The position numbers and the translations under genes were made by a program. A stretch of DNA of 64,000 bases from Auanema rhodensis (lineage: Eukaryota > Nematoda > Chromadorea > Rhabditida > Rhabditidae), in assembly GCA_964057225.1 (NCBI GenBank), contig OZ059899.1, forward strand, positions 8,618,001-8,682,000. The letters run 5' to 3'. Positions 23,928-43,633 of this stretch are shown piece by piece (the first letter of the stretch is position 1; each line of letters begins with the position of its first letter). A model generated the notes under the pieces. That model worked only from the letters and a program-made list of their open reading frames with translations. It searched no databases and was not told where the DNA came from.

Positions 23928-26900
23928 GCTACTCCATTTCGTTGTTCCATTCTAGTTGTCGTCAAACTACCGTAATCTCGAAAATTTACGCCTCCGGTTA
24001 TAGAATTAACTAGATTATTTTAACTAAAGAAATGATTAAAACCAACTAATAATATGAAATGAATTTGTAAAATATAATGATAAATCAATAAATTCACATA
24101 ATTATGAACTTTTCATATATTCATAATTAGCCAAAAAAAAAAGTTTTTGGCTTTTAGCCATATTATGCCAATTCTTACTCTTTGAAATAATTTTTCATCA
24201 TTTTCTCCTCGTTAACTACCTAAACGAGCTTTCAATTTCTCACATGCATACACTCATTTCCTAATCATAAAAGATCTTTTGTATCATTGTATCGTTTGAA
24301 GAAACCGACGAAACATAACCATTTTCAAAGTTTATTCCATGTATGATTTAGCGTTTTATCTCTAACTCTTTCTTAATAACTTGCTCTCTCACTAGCTTAT
24401 TCTTCTTTTTTTCTCTCTTTCGCTACAATTCTCTTCCACATATCTCTTTATGGGTTGCATAGTCATCTGTATTGTTTTCGAGTTACAATCATCCAAAATC
24501 AATTCCTCTACATAACAAGCAGCTCTATATTGGATAAGTTATTGAAACAAAGCATTCTCTCATCTTCTGCCGTACTATCTACCAGCAAACTCATTCCCAA
24601 CTTTGCCATGAATGGCCATCTGTCTTTAAACTTTTTTTATTCAATCGAAGCTATTTCTCTTTTGATTTAGATGAAAAATTGCATTCATATGCTCATTCGT
24701 ATTAGAGAATAGGCAAAAAAGTGCAAATCCATTGTCTATTTCCATGGACCTCCCTATTCACTCATATCCATCTGGAGATGTTCATGTGTGGTCCCGCCAG
24801 TTGCGTCGCTAACGCCATCCTTTTATATTTTGTCTGAGAAATGAATTGAAATTGAGAATGGAATCCAAATAGAAAAAAATCTTTGTTATTAAATACCAAG
24901 CTTGATATGAGATTTTAACTGCAACTATGATGAATACATAGTTAGAGAAAGAGCGAATAAGGAACACATATGGAGATAGATAGATAGATCGAGACAAAAC
25001 ATATGCCATTTGAAACGTTCCCCATATCATATAACTCTTTGGAATATACAATACTACAAGAACTTCATCATAAACCGTTTTTCCGCATTTTTCTGTCTAA
25101 AGCATAAGTTATAACTGTATTGTTTTCATCTTTTATTATATCTATGCATATAGTTTATAATATCTTTACAGTCTTTTCTTTATTTATTCTTCACATCACA
25201 AGACAAAACAGTTCATCGAGTTGTTTTATCTCATATCTCCTTCATTTTCATCCGTTTTTGACCTTCTGACCGCCACAGTAGGTGATCAGCTTGCGGTCAC
25301 TTGTAGAGTGCTCTTCTCGCCATCCTCCATCTTTCATCGTTCACTCTCTGTCCCTCTCGCTTAATCTCTCAAACCATCACATGCTAATACAATCTCTCTT
25401 TCCTTTTCTTCCTCTGCTAGACAAAATTTAAGCCGGAATACCGAAGACACCTCTGGGCGACCCCTGCTTGACTAGGGACAAGCCCTCTGACGCAATAGAA
25501 CAGAGTATCAGCTTACTCAACTTACCAGCTTATAACTGAATCAGGGGAACACGGAATAAGACATTGCATTTCTTCTGATAGCTACTGATTAATATCACTA
25601 AATTTAGATTTGTTCGCAACACAACACTCCTTCATAAGTATTCAAACAAAAATATTTGTAGAAATTCTTCAAAAAAAGAGCAGAAAAGATATGATTTTAT
25701 AGACCGAAAGGTAAAACTATTAAAAGTATATATTGATATTAACACATACTTTCTTTGAATTTCATCATAAAGTTGTTCTTAAAAGCTAAATGATATTCAT
25801 AACTTGGTTATCAACGAACGAACTCTTTATAATGATTCAATGTGTCTAGGACGAGAACGTTTCATAACAAGTAGTTCCTTGTATGAAATAAATAGTTAAG
25901 CTTCTTAGAAATTGCTGATTCAGTACATATGCTATTCAATATAGTTAACATCTTTAATCTTTGCGTCATCATACTCATCTTATACTCATCCTCAAAATCT
26001 AACTGAAATGACGTTAGTCAAATTGATATCATTTGTTACTAATTCGTAATGTCCTCCTACTCAATTCTAGTTTTGATCATTTCAAGACAATTTCCCGTAC
26101 CCAAGACACTTTCTAGCTTCCTTTCAATTCTTATCACTTTGTTATAAGCCTCTTGCTCCTCCTTAATCCGCTCATTTCCACCCTGCCCCCTTATTCACCT
26201 TCTGATGGCTTCTTTCTCTTATTCTCTACTCCCTCTATCATTAACTTCTTCTTTAACTATTTTTTATCAACTGTTTCTGTTGTTTAAGACATGTATTCTG
26301 ATTTTATGCTCACTTAATCAGAAGCTTTTCATTTAAAACGTCTATCTGAGCCATTTATCAAACATAATATGTATATTTGTAAATTTTTAGCAAACTCATC
26401 ACCTTAGTAAATTTGATTTTTAATTTCTTATTTTTACATCAACATCATATTATTAACATTTTTCCTCTTTTTGGCTCCTTTGTTATCATTTCAGAAGCTT
26501 TTTCCTGTTAAAAATCAATTGGAAATTATTTTTTATGCTTTTTCATCTTACCATCAAGCCAGATAAATAGGAATGTATATATACATATATACATTTATTT
26601 ATATATCTAATAAAATTAATTCTAAATCTCTTTAAAGTTTTATTTCATTATAATATTGCTTATAACATGAAGTTTAGCAAGATTATAGCTGATTTAAACT
26701 ACAATTGATCTTTATTTTGAGATTTTCGATTGGTTAGCTTCTTTATCCCTATAGGCTGCCTGTATTTTTGTTTTATATTTATAAAGCTTATCCTTTCAAA
26801 TACTTCTTTCTTCTTCTTCCTTATTCATAAAACAGATTAATACAATTTCATTTTCTTTTTTCTTCGGTACTCATCATTTGAATCATTTTCTCATTTTATA

Positions 26901-29214
26901 GATCATTCTTAAAAATAACTCAATCATTCACTTGTATTCCTCCTTAAAGACTCATGATTTCCGTTTTCTTCTTCGTCATTTCATTAGCTATCTTCAGAAC
27001 CTGTGAAAATTGGCCTGAGATCCGCCCATTTCTCGCTTCCAACATCGCCCCCTTCTATGTGGTGCTAAGTGGGCGGAGCTTCCTTTGGCGGTGGCCGCTT
27101 CTTCCAGCGCCAGCCAATATCAGTCACTCGGTCTACCGTGGCGCCTTGTGAGCAGCAGTCGTTCTGGCTCCAGCTCCAGTGGTTGGCCAACTTCTTCTGA
27201 AAGCTTCTTCCGAAGCTGTTACCCCATTCTCTCCTCTTCCACATTCATTTCTAGATGTTTGGAATTTATTATTCCAATTCATAGCGGTGACAATTTGTCC
27301 TTTAACAAACAGTTACCGTAATCTAACGCTTGCATAATGGTGAACGAATAATGTTTCAGTTATCCGAAAATCAAAAGAATTCTTTTAATATGATTTAAAA
27401 TCATTTTGCACCATTTCTTATCATGAAAAATATATTTTTTATAAATCTTTATATTTGTATATATATATGAATATATACATTTTGATTTATTATGTAGTTT
27501 GTAACCTTTTCTTCAACATCATTGTTACAAAATTCTCTCTGATACGATTATCCTAAATGAGTTCGTTGATTAACTTGTAATTACAAATTATTTATATCAA
27601 ACACAAGTTCTATTACTTCAATATGTTGATGAAGCATAATTCTCCTAATGCTCTTATTTTACAGCTTTTTAAGCACATGGGTCTTTACCAATCTTTATCG
27701 TTTTAACAGCGCTTTCAATCATGAAAAGGTCTCTGAGGCTCTGTACGTCAGTTTGTCTACCGTACACAGGCTACCATTTGCAAACAGTTCAAGCTTTTAT
27801 GATCAACTTGCATGTATACATTTCCTCGTTTTTGCCATCTTCAACTATTTTAATAGCTGTGAATTCAATGCAAATTGTTGCCGAAGAAGCAACATAACCT
27901 TTTCAGCCTGAACTGTCCCCTCTGTTATCAACAACATCGTGTTCTTCGTTTGAACAGTAAGAAGGCGTCATCATAGTATCATGCAGCTTCCTTCAACTCT
28001 AATTCATATAGTATATGTATAAGTGGGTGTGTGGTTTCGCACTTCCAAGTTCCTTTTGAATTTTATAATTTCAGATGTTCGAATATTTTGAAAATTAAAA
28101 CTGTAAACAGTTGCCCAATCTAATCTACATTAAAAAAATTATTCTCTTTATAGCCCCTTTTTTCGTCTCACAAACTTCTCTTTTCATCATAAATGGCTCG
28201 TTTGCACACTGTTTTAGCACCCATTCGGGTTTGTTGATATAGCCATTAGTCACAAGCGTTTGATTTCTTTCATCTAGCCGACTTCAGAAGCTTTTCATGA
28301 TCGTTTAGTGCTTAAGATACGACGACATCGAAGTCATCTTACCTTCTTTCTATTCAGAACCTTATCACTAAACCATTATAACCAATTTCATGGTGGCTTC
28401 TCTTCTCACTTCCTGTTACCTCCGCCACAATATAGCATGATGTCTATATTTCATATATGGCTTGAAGCTATTGTACCTACTTTGTTTAACTTATTGATTG
28501 TTTAATTCATTTTTATTATGATTATCATACTAATTATATTTCTAAACAAAGTTTTCTTTGAGTTTTTAGTTAAGAAAAAATAAAAAACTGTGTCGACAGT
28601 TTGTCTGCATATCAATTCTCAAGTCGCTTCCTTTCTTATTCCTTACTACACCTTACATATAGGTTTTAATGTATGATAAACACTTTGTTTGGATAGGACG
28701 ACCCTATCAGATTTATCAAGAAGCATACGGTAGGAACCGGAAATACGTGGCGGATCCCACTTCTTTTCAAGTACCAAACATAGACAGTAGAAGCTTTTAT
28801 TCAAACATGAATAAAGACTAAAGAAGTTGAAAAGAAGCTTTTTTCCATTTGTTGTTCGATCGCTTCTTATTAGTTTTTTCGATTCTTTTCTTGAATCTAA
28901 TTGAAAACATTTACTTAAATTACTCCAATATTTTAAAATAATTCAAATAAATTATCTGTAAATGATTAAAAAATTGATTTGTGCTCAGAATCGCATTGAT
29001 CTGTCTTCAGACCAGTTTTTATCGCTACTTTCCACCCTCTTTCATTCCCATGTTCTGAAATGAACTCTCTCGCAGATTACGGTAGCAGGACCTTCATAGC
29101 ATAGAATTATTTTCCTTTATAATCTTTTGATATTGAATTTACTTGTTTATGTTTCTTTCTTTAATGCTAAATTGTTCCTCTTCTGTTCTTAAGTCTTATT
29201 TTCATATTTTCAGG

Positions 29215-30085
29215 ATGTTTCCTACATATTCCTCATCCATATTCCCACCAATGGTCTCTACTGAAGATTGGATTCGTCTCTGCCATTCACCATATCTCCA
29301 AACTTTTCTTTTGGCCTTAGCACAAAATGAATATCAACAGGTATATCAAACATGTTTTTGAATTCTGCTCATGATCATCATCTTCTTAGAAATTAATAAT
29401 GCATTCTCCTGAAGCTTCAACATCGTCTGACACATCTACAACTTTGTCTTCAACACAATCTTCTGAAAAGAAACGCTTTGATTTTACTCACTTAGCTGAT
29501 TCAATTGAGCAAGAAGAACAAGCCACCAAAATCGAACAACAAGCAGCAAATGTAAGTTTTGAACAATACCTTTGAATATCAATAAAATTATTGTTTGCAG
29601 TTTTTAACCACTCCATCCAGACGGCCTCCTGTTTTTGCTCCAGGACAGTATCAAAAGCCTTGGTTCTTTCATCCAAGACCCAAAGCTAGTGGTAGATCAA
29701 ACCGACCAAGAAAAGAATTCATTTGTAAGCATTGTGATCGCCAGTTCTCTAAATCGTATAACTTATTAATTCATGAAAGGTAATCAAAACAAACAAGCAG
29801 TACAACTTCTAATCCAAATTATTTTTAAGAACACATACTAATGAACGTCCATACGAATGTGATATATGCAAAAAACGCTTTAGACGTCAAGATCACCTTC
29901 GTGATCATAAGTAAGTCTACTATTTGTCTTTATGAGTATTACATTATTTTATTTTTAGATATACACACTCTAAGGAAAAACCATTCAAATGTGATATCTG
30001 CTCAAAAGGATTTTGTCAAGCCAGGACATTACAAACTCATCGGGAAGGCCATAGTAAAGATGAACTCAACAAAACTTGTAGCTAA
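29215..30085 (+). CDS. Odd-skipped related zinc-finger transcription factor (OSR, odd-1/odd-2 type)
   Basis: Five exons: 29215-29340, about 29389-29550, 29601-29779, 29830-29911 and 29960-30085. The protein is about 220 residues. A short N-terminus starts [13 protein letters not shown], followed by a Ser/Thr-rich linker and a conserved pre-finger block [15 protein letters not shown] typical of odd-skipped proteins. Three C2H2 fingers follow: [42 protein letters not shown] and [21 protein letters not shown]. The linkers (TNERPYE, SKEKPFK) and the recognition residues RRQDHLRDH are characteristic of the OSR family rather than of generic Kruppel factors. These factors direct gut and mesoderm development in animals; C. 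elegans odd-1 and odd-2 act in the intestine. The start ATG is one base after a TTTTCAG acceptor, so there is probably an upstream 5' UTR exon or a trans-splice site. I cannot choose between the two nematode paralogues. Confidence 0.9.
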
Positions 30086-31237
30086 ACATTTACATATCAA
30101 TAGCATAATTATGAAAAATTAATTGTTTTGTCTTGAACGTTATGTGCCTTCCTTCGGCTTATTATATGATAAAATTGTTCATAATATGTATTACATATCG
30201 AAAATTGTATTATTTTCTTATTTCATGTCTTATTAAGCATTCTGTGCTAGTCACCTCATTTTTGTGAATTTTATAACTACATATGTCATTTAATAATTTG
30301 AAAAAAAATATAACAAACCGTATTAATCTATAATCTTCTTCATTATTTCACTAAAACAACACAAAGAAATACATTCAATACTACAATTGGAAACATATAA
30401 TTTCAAATATTTCTGGTCTATCACAACAAAGTTTTAACTTCTCAACAAAAAAATACAGATACTGTATGCCAATTCTAAATGCATCTGTATGACTATCCAA
30501 TTTCAAAACTAAATAGCAGCTCCATGAAAATTCTTGTTATTAGACTGACCCATTTCTTCACCTGTATTTGAGCATTTCGATAAGAATTGTAAGGTACTCT
30601 TCATGGAGAAAATAACACAGACTTCTTGAACAATTGAGAAAAGTTCTTCTGTTTAAGTAAGAATCAACATTATTCCTTATACTTCAATGTAGTACAGTTA
30701 TGTGGGTTGTTTATCTAATTCAGCTTCATCACCTTTTCTTATCAGATTGTTTGATGATGTTATGGTGTCAATAGACACCTTATATTCATAATTCTTTTAC
30801 ATATTAACATGTCGGGAGCTCACATTTAACTATCAAGAGCACTAAATATACAATTAACCTTGCTCTATGCTTGCCAACAAGTACCAAGATCTCAAAAGGA
30901 CCGCTATATGTATGGGAAGCAGTCTGTCAAATTTATTATTTAACTACGAGTGGGCTTGTTTGTCGTATGACACCAAACTCAATGATTACTGGACCCAAAA
31001 ACTAAAAGTGATTCAATGATTTCATGAAAAACTTAAACTATGAAATTGAATTCACAGAAATAAAGTCAAAGATATAACTGATCAAATCATGTATTGTTTC
31101 ACAAATAAAACTTTCTTTTAAAAAATAATAAATATCTCAGTAAAATATGTTAAGAGTTCGAATACGATAAGTAATAATAGTATCATAGTTTGGCAAGAAA
31201 CAATGATATATTCAAATCACAGAATAATTTCACCAGG
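30086..31237. other. Intergenic region between convergent genes
   Basis: 1.15 kb of AT-rich sequence between the 3' ends of the OSR-type gene and the kinase gene. I see no exon; candidate polyadenylation signals are present near both ends. Confidence 0.5.
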
Positions 31238-33658
31238 TTAATAAAATTTTGAACTGCGTTCTACGGCTTGTAGCCATAATTTATAAGTTTTAAGTAAAAA
31301 TTGTTGACTAGTCGAGGAAGGTTTAAAAACTTTTTCAACTGCTATCATATTTGGCAAATTATGCATATCCCACATTCCTGAATATCACTACTTATACTGT
31401 TTAAATCATCAATAACAAACCTAATTGAAGCCCTGCTAAAAGTGCGACTCCTTTGCATGCAACAAGTCCTGCATCTTGGATTCTTTCGATTTCATGCCCT
31501 AAAATATCCGCAATGCTTTGGCAAACAAAATCGTTGGCAGAAACTCCTCCACATATTCTAAACAATGAAATAATCAAACGATAAAAAAATAACAATTTTC
31601 TAATTAATATAATTTTTTTTTTATTTTAGTCTCATCTCTTAGATATTAATTATAATTATTTTTATAAATTGCGCTTATTAACCAATTGCATTCGATGCAA
31701 CTAATAATTTTTAGTTAAGCATTAAAATAAGAGTTTAAAAAATACCTGACTCTTGGAATTTTTACAGTTTTAACTTCATTTACCATTGTCTGATATATTT
31801 GATAGACACGGTAGACTATAGATTCTAATATAGCTCGAACCCTAAATATTTTAATATTACAAAACTTATATAGTAAGTGTAGAAAAATATTAGTTCAATT
31901 CATATATTGAAAAAAATTATAAATACGTGGCTAGTAATAAATGAAAACGTACATATGAGCTTTTGTGGTATCTGGACGTAGTCCCATAAAAGAACAGCAA
32001 GCTGTACCATCGTTAATTGGAGTTTGAAGACCTGGAAAATATAGAAAAGTGAGAGAATACATCACACGACGACTGACCTCCGAAGGCTGGAACAAAAACC
32101 AAACCGTTACTACTTTTTACAGAATATGCTAAATCACTAGTTTCATTAACATCAGAAAATAATCCTAAATAAACAACAATGAACAAAAATCATTACAAAA
32201 TCATTCTAACCGATGTCTTGGGCCCATTTCAAAAGAAGTGCTGTATCATGATCATTACCTTCGGCAATGAATACAGGCTTCTTATTTATTCGCCAGCCAA
32301 CCAATGGATACAATCCTTAAATATAATTTCGTTTTCTCTTCCACATTGTAATAAAATACCATTCATTGATGCATGAGGATGAGATCCAGTATTCATATCC
32401 ACAAATGTTCCAGTGCCAAGCGAAATTTTAATATCATGCAGTTCCCAACCCCCACTACCATATAAAGCTGATTGCTGATCGGCAAGCTGGAAATGGCGTT
32501 TAAGCTCAGAATAGTATGACTAAGTTATTACGACAGCTGTAATAGGAATTCGCCTTCCAAAAATATTTGATTTTATAAAGCATAGTTCTTTTGAAGAAGT
32601 TGAGTCCACAATAGTTGGAAGTATACGTGAAGGGAAACCAAGAAGTTTAATAATGACGGTGTTATAATCATTCTATAATGCTGATGAAAATTTCTTTTTC
32701 GCAATGTAAACTCACAATATACGGGTCAAACAACCCCGTTGACGACACACTTGATGCATCGGCGATATACACTCCATTTTCACTTATTTGATTAAGAAGC
32801 CAGGTTTCCAAGCATCCAAACCCAAGATTGTTCTGGTCGATCAATGATTTATAATCAGGCAGCTTAAAACAATAAGCATACAAGTGAAACTTTCGAATTA
32901 TACAAGTACCGTATCAAGAGTTACTAAAGCTCTATGGGTCACCATAGCTGATAAAAATTTCAAATTTCTAGCTCCCATAAATCTCGGCATTCGAGTAAAA
33001 AAATGCAAAAGAGCACCACAACCATTTATAAGCTGAACAAGACAAGACAAATACAGCAAAATAGTTTGCACCTGTCTCCAAACCTTAATATAAGAAGAAT
33101 TATTCCATTCCTCGCATAACTTTCGTGCCCTGGCATCATTCCAACAAACTATATTATGAAGAGGCTCATTTGTAGACCTAAACTAATGATGTGAGCACAA
33201 ATAGTAAGCTTATCAGCACTTCTTCCAAAAAAGGAACGAATTCCTCTGGCAACACAAAGCCAAAGCAACGGGAGTCTCAGGTGAAGCAATTTGTACTACA
33301 ATATTTGTATCAAAAAACAAAAGAAAATCAATTTTTGAGCAACTTAAGCACAAACAAAGCAAAAATTTTGAAAATTGAATTTCAAACTTAAAACGAAATA
33401 ATTATTAAACTCTATACGTACAAACATCAAAGACGACTCTTTTGAATTGTTGTAGTAGCTCAGCAGGATTTATTTCAGCTCTTAATTGCCATTCATCTTG
33501 ACCTGATATCAAAACGTTCACCTTAATCAACAGAAAATAAAGTGTACACAGATAAACCTAACTTTTTCTTCTGAAACTTTAATAATGTTACATGATTTAT
33601 CATAAATACAAGCTCTAATAGTAGTAGTGCCAATATCAACGGATATAATATACTGCAT
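31238..33658 (-). CDS. FGGY-family carbohydrate kinase, glycerol kinase 5 (GK5) type
   Basis: A multi-exon minus-strand gene of roughly 500 codons. The start MQYIISVDIGTTTIRACIYD contains the phosphate-binding DxGTT loop of the ASKHA/FGGY fold. Further on come VTHRALVTL, CLETWLLNQI with the TGLFDPY motif, TAVLADQQSALYG, the SLGTGTFVD block, FGGLQTPINDGTACCSFMGL and the adenosine-binding RICGGVSANDF. The order and spacing match the GK5 subgroup better than canonical glycerol kinases (for example ETWLL, STTGLFDPY-like and FxGLQxPxNDP-like blocks). The substrate is not established from sequence; glycerol or another polyol phosphorylation in the cytosol is the family expectation. The start ATG lies shortly after a TTTTAG acceptor. 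It is 3' of DNAJC3 on the same strand but about 790 bp away, so co-transcription is uncertain. Confidence 0.88.
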
Positions 33659-34446
33659 GACACATAAGAATCTAAAATATTGCATATGCAGAGCAAGATT
33701 CACACCAAAAAAGGAACCAGAGCCAATATATCTCCAAGGAAACATACAATAACAGAAATATAAAAGGTAATATTTATTATTAGTTTAATTGTTATACCCA
33801 TGATTGGACTTGCAACAAGTAGTAATTGAAATACACAAATGATAAGTTTTGAGAAAATTATAAATAAATAATAATAAAAGTAATAAGACAACAGTGAATA
33901 GCTTAATGAAGACGTTATTGATTTGTAAAACTCAAATACCCTCTATTAAAGTCTGACGAATTTGATCACAGAGAAAGCTTAAAAGCAAAATAAATAGGCA
34001 CAATAAAACCAAATTCCTAGACTAGAGAAAACTTAGAATTCAATGGATTTTTCGATATAGGAAATATAAAGAATCATCTATTGCTTAACATTTCTCATCA
34101 CTAGAAACAATATCACTAATAACCTTGAATCTCTCAATAGAGAAACGGAACTCGACAATTCGTAATAAGAAATGACGAGAACAAGGTTAAAGAATGTACA
34201 TACCATAAAAAATCCCAGAAAACAAGAATAGCCGTATAACTGGAAAGCCTATGATCCAGAAGAATAGCATGGCTCTTAACAGAGACGTCTGATAAAGAAG
34301 TGCAAGAACAATCAAGCTGGCATATCGAGACACCAAAATATTTCATCCATTCATCAAACGATAAGGAAACACATTAGCACATAATCAATATCTATTCAAA
34401 ATAATAAATAAAGCAAACGGTAGCAGAAAGTAATACCTGTAAGTGA
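33659..34446 (-). other. Interval between DNAJC3 and GK5 with hydrophobic open frames; gene uncertain
   Basis: On the minus strand two segments read as strongly hydrophobic peptides. One, near 34205-34340, contains SLIVLALLYQTSLLRAMLFF; the other, near 33690-33890, contains LIICVFQLLLVASPIMGI. They might be exons of a small membrane protein lying between two same-strand genes, which would make an operon. I could not build a complete model with a start, consistent splice phases and a stop, and AT-rich DNA readily yields such peptides. Confidence 0.2.
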
Positions 34447-36519
34447 TTAGAAATTGAATTTGAAACTAAATGGGCCTCCGCCACCGCCTCCTCCTCCTCC
34501 AGGGAATCCGTGGAATCCGTGGAAGCCATGGAACCTAAAAAAAATAATTCAAAGAGTAACTAAACAAATTTAAATTACCCTTGATGATGGTGGTGGTCAC
34601 CGTGCTGAGATTCGGGATCAAGAGGATCTATTCCTTGATCAAATTGACGACGCTTTTCTGAAAATTAAAGTTTTAACCATTTAATATTTCCTAAATTAAC
34701 ACCTTCATCTGATAAAACTTCTTTGGCAGCAGCGATATCAATAAATTTCTGTTCTGCTTTCTAGAAAAAGAAACGACTATGATACAAATCAAAAAACAAA
34801 ATAGACTACCTTTTTCTCTGCATCATCCGAATAGTTGTCGGGATGCCACTTTTGAGCCATCTTTCTGTAAGCCTTCGTGATCTCTCGTTTGCTAGCATTT
34901 CTACAACAAACGTTCAATACGATTACAATGGTTGCATTTCTCTTTACCTTTTTACTCCTAAAATCTTGTAATAATCTCTACGACCAGCCTGTTTTTTCAG
35001 TTTCTGCGCTCTATCTAAACCTTCATTGGCTCGTCGATTTTCATCACTAACTTCTTTAGCCTTTTTGTAATCATCAATAGCTAAATATATAAAATACTAT
35101 GAAAAATGTCTATAGATCAATACCCATATCATATTGTTCATCTAAAAGGTAGGCTTCAGCTCTGTCACAGAGAATATCAATATCATTAGCATTCTCGTTC
35201 TCAAGAACTTCAGTGCATTCTTGAATAGCCTGGGCAATATGTCCAGCCTTAAATAAAACATTTGAAAGCATGCATGTTGAGTGAAACTAAAAAATTGAAT
35301 ACCTCACGGTTGCATTTACATGTTTCTCTGAATACTGCGAACTGTATGCTAGGAACTTCAGTTTCAAATTTAAGGATTTGTTGTCCTTTCTCCAAACAAT
35401 TCATCCACTCTGATTTCTTCACTAGATCACTTAAAGATTCCCTCATCTTAGCAAGCTTCTTGACTTTTTTATAATATGGGAAGCATTGCTTATGGTCAGG
35501 ATTCAACTTTAAACATTCACGAACTTGCCTGCAAATAAAGAAATATTTAAGCATAACTGTCATAATATATCAAACCCTAATGATTCTTCAACGTCTCCAA
35601 TAGAATAATAAAGCTTAGCTATTTCTAAGAATGCATCAGTACTATCGGATACAAGCTTAGTATAAGTTCTCATATCAGCGATAGCTTTTCTGATTTCGCG
35701 TCTCTCTTCAAGACATCTAGAACGCATTTTATAAAGAGTAGGATCCCAAACCATATGCTAAAAGTATCTTATAAAGACAGCAGAAACTAAATTAATCCAA
35801 CCTCTAGAGCTTTCGTTAGATAAAATTCAGCATGAGTCAGTTCCTCATTTTCGTAGAATAGCTTAGCTTGGTGAACATACTGTCTAAGCTCTGTAAGAAG
35901 TTCAACTTTCTGCTGTACTTCAGCGTTGTTGTTATCAATGGATAGCTAAACATAAACAAAACTGTAAGCAATTATAATATAAACAACAAATACCACAGCA
36001 TTATAATCGTGCTCGGCATTATCGATATCTCCCTGTTTCAATAAAACATTTGCTCTCGAAAGACGAGCCTGAAATATGAAATTGGTCTTGGCTGCAAAGA
36101 GGATTTAACATACGGCTGTGAAATCAGGTTTCAACTCAATAACTTTATCTAAGTCGGGAACAGCGGATTTACTTTTACCCATGGCTAAATAAACGGTAGC
36201 TCTACGGTATAAAGTTTGATAATTAGCAGGATCAAGTTCCACGGCAGCATGATAATGAGTTAAAGCATCTCCAAATTGGGCCTAGAACCAAATCAGAAAA
36301 ATATTCTTCACGATATGAAGTTACCTTAGCCAAAAACTGTTTTCCCAATGCTAAATGTTTTTCGATTTCCTGTTGGCTAGCAAACCCATAGGCTGAAAAA
36401 AATGTATTAAATGAAATAAATGAAAACAATGTGTGAAAAATTGAATTTTAGTTACGTATAAACTCACCAAAAAGAACGGTAAGTAAAGGTATACCATGAT
36501 TAAGACAAGAGTACAGCAT
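34447..36519 (-). CDS. dnj-7: DnaJ homolog subfamily C member 3 (P58IPK), ER co-chaperone
   Basis: About ten exons on the minus strand encode roughly 490 residues. The first exon gives a signal peptide (MLYSCLNHGIPLLTVLFAYG). It is followed by nine or so tetratricopeptide repeats (for example HLALGKQFLAKGQFGDALTH, YRRATVYLAMGKSKSAVPDL, AYLLDEQYDMAIDDYKKA). A C-terminal J domain starts at DYYKILGVKRNASKREITKA and contains the HPD tripeptide (KWHPDNYSDD) needed to stimulate Hsp70 ATPase. The tail is rich in His and then Gly (HGDHHHHQGFHGFHGF followed by a poly-Gly run). This domain order is diagnostic of DNAJC3, a lumenal ER co-chaperone of BiP involved in the unfolded-protein response and known from C. 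elegans as dnj-7. Start chosen because it supplies the signal peptide. Confidence 0.95.

Positions 36520-43633
<7,114 letters not shown>

Larger units (their letters stand above)
14494..29214. other. Gene desert / probable regulatory domain upstream of the odd-skipped gene
   Basis: 14.7 kb without a coding exon I can support. It is AT-rich, with CT/GA microsatellites and interspersed GC-richer islands at about 18470-18560, 19900-20160, 20380-20840, 22170-22300, 24720-24830, 25260-25530 and 27000-27210. Several islands carry the motif AGATTACGGTA or its complement. The only protein gene abutting the 3' end is a developmental zinc-finger factor, so the simplest reading is a cis-regulatory landscape. 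Open frames inside (for example 23105-23353, 21299-21556, 26954-27321) have no domain or splice context. An undetected lncRNA or miRNA cannot be excluded. Confidence 0.6.
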
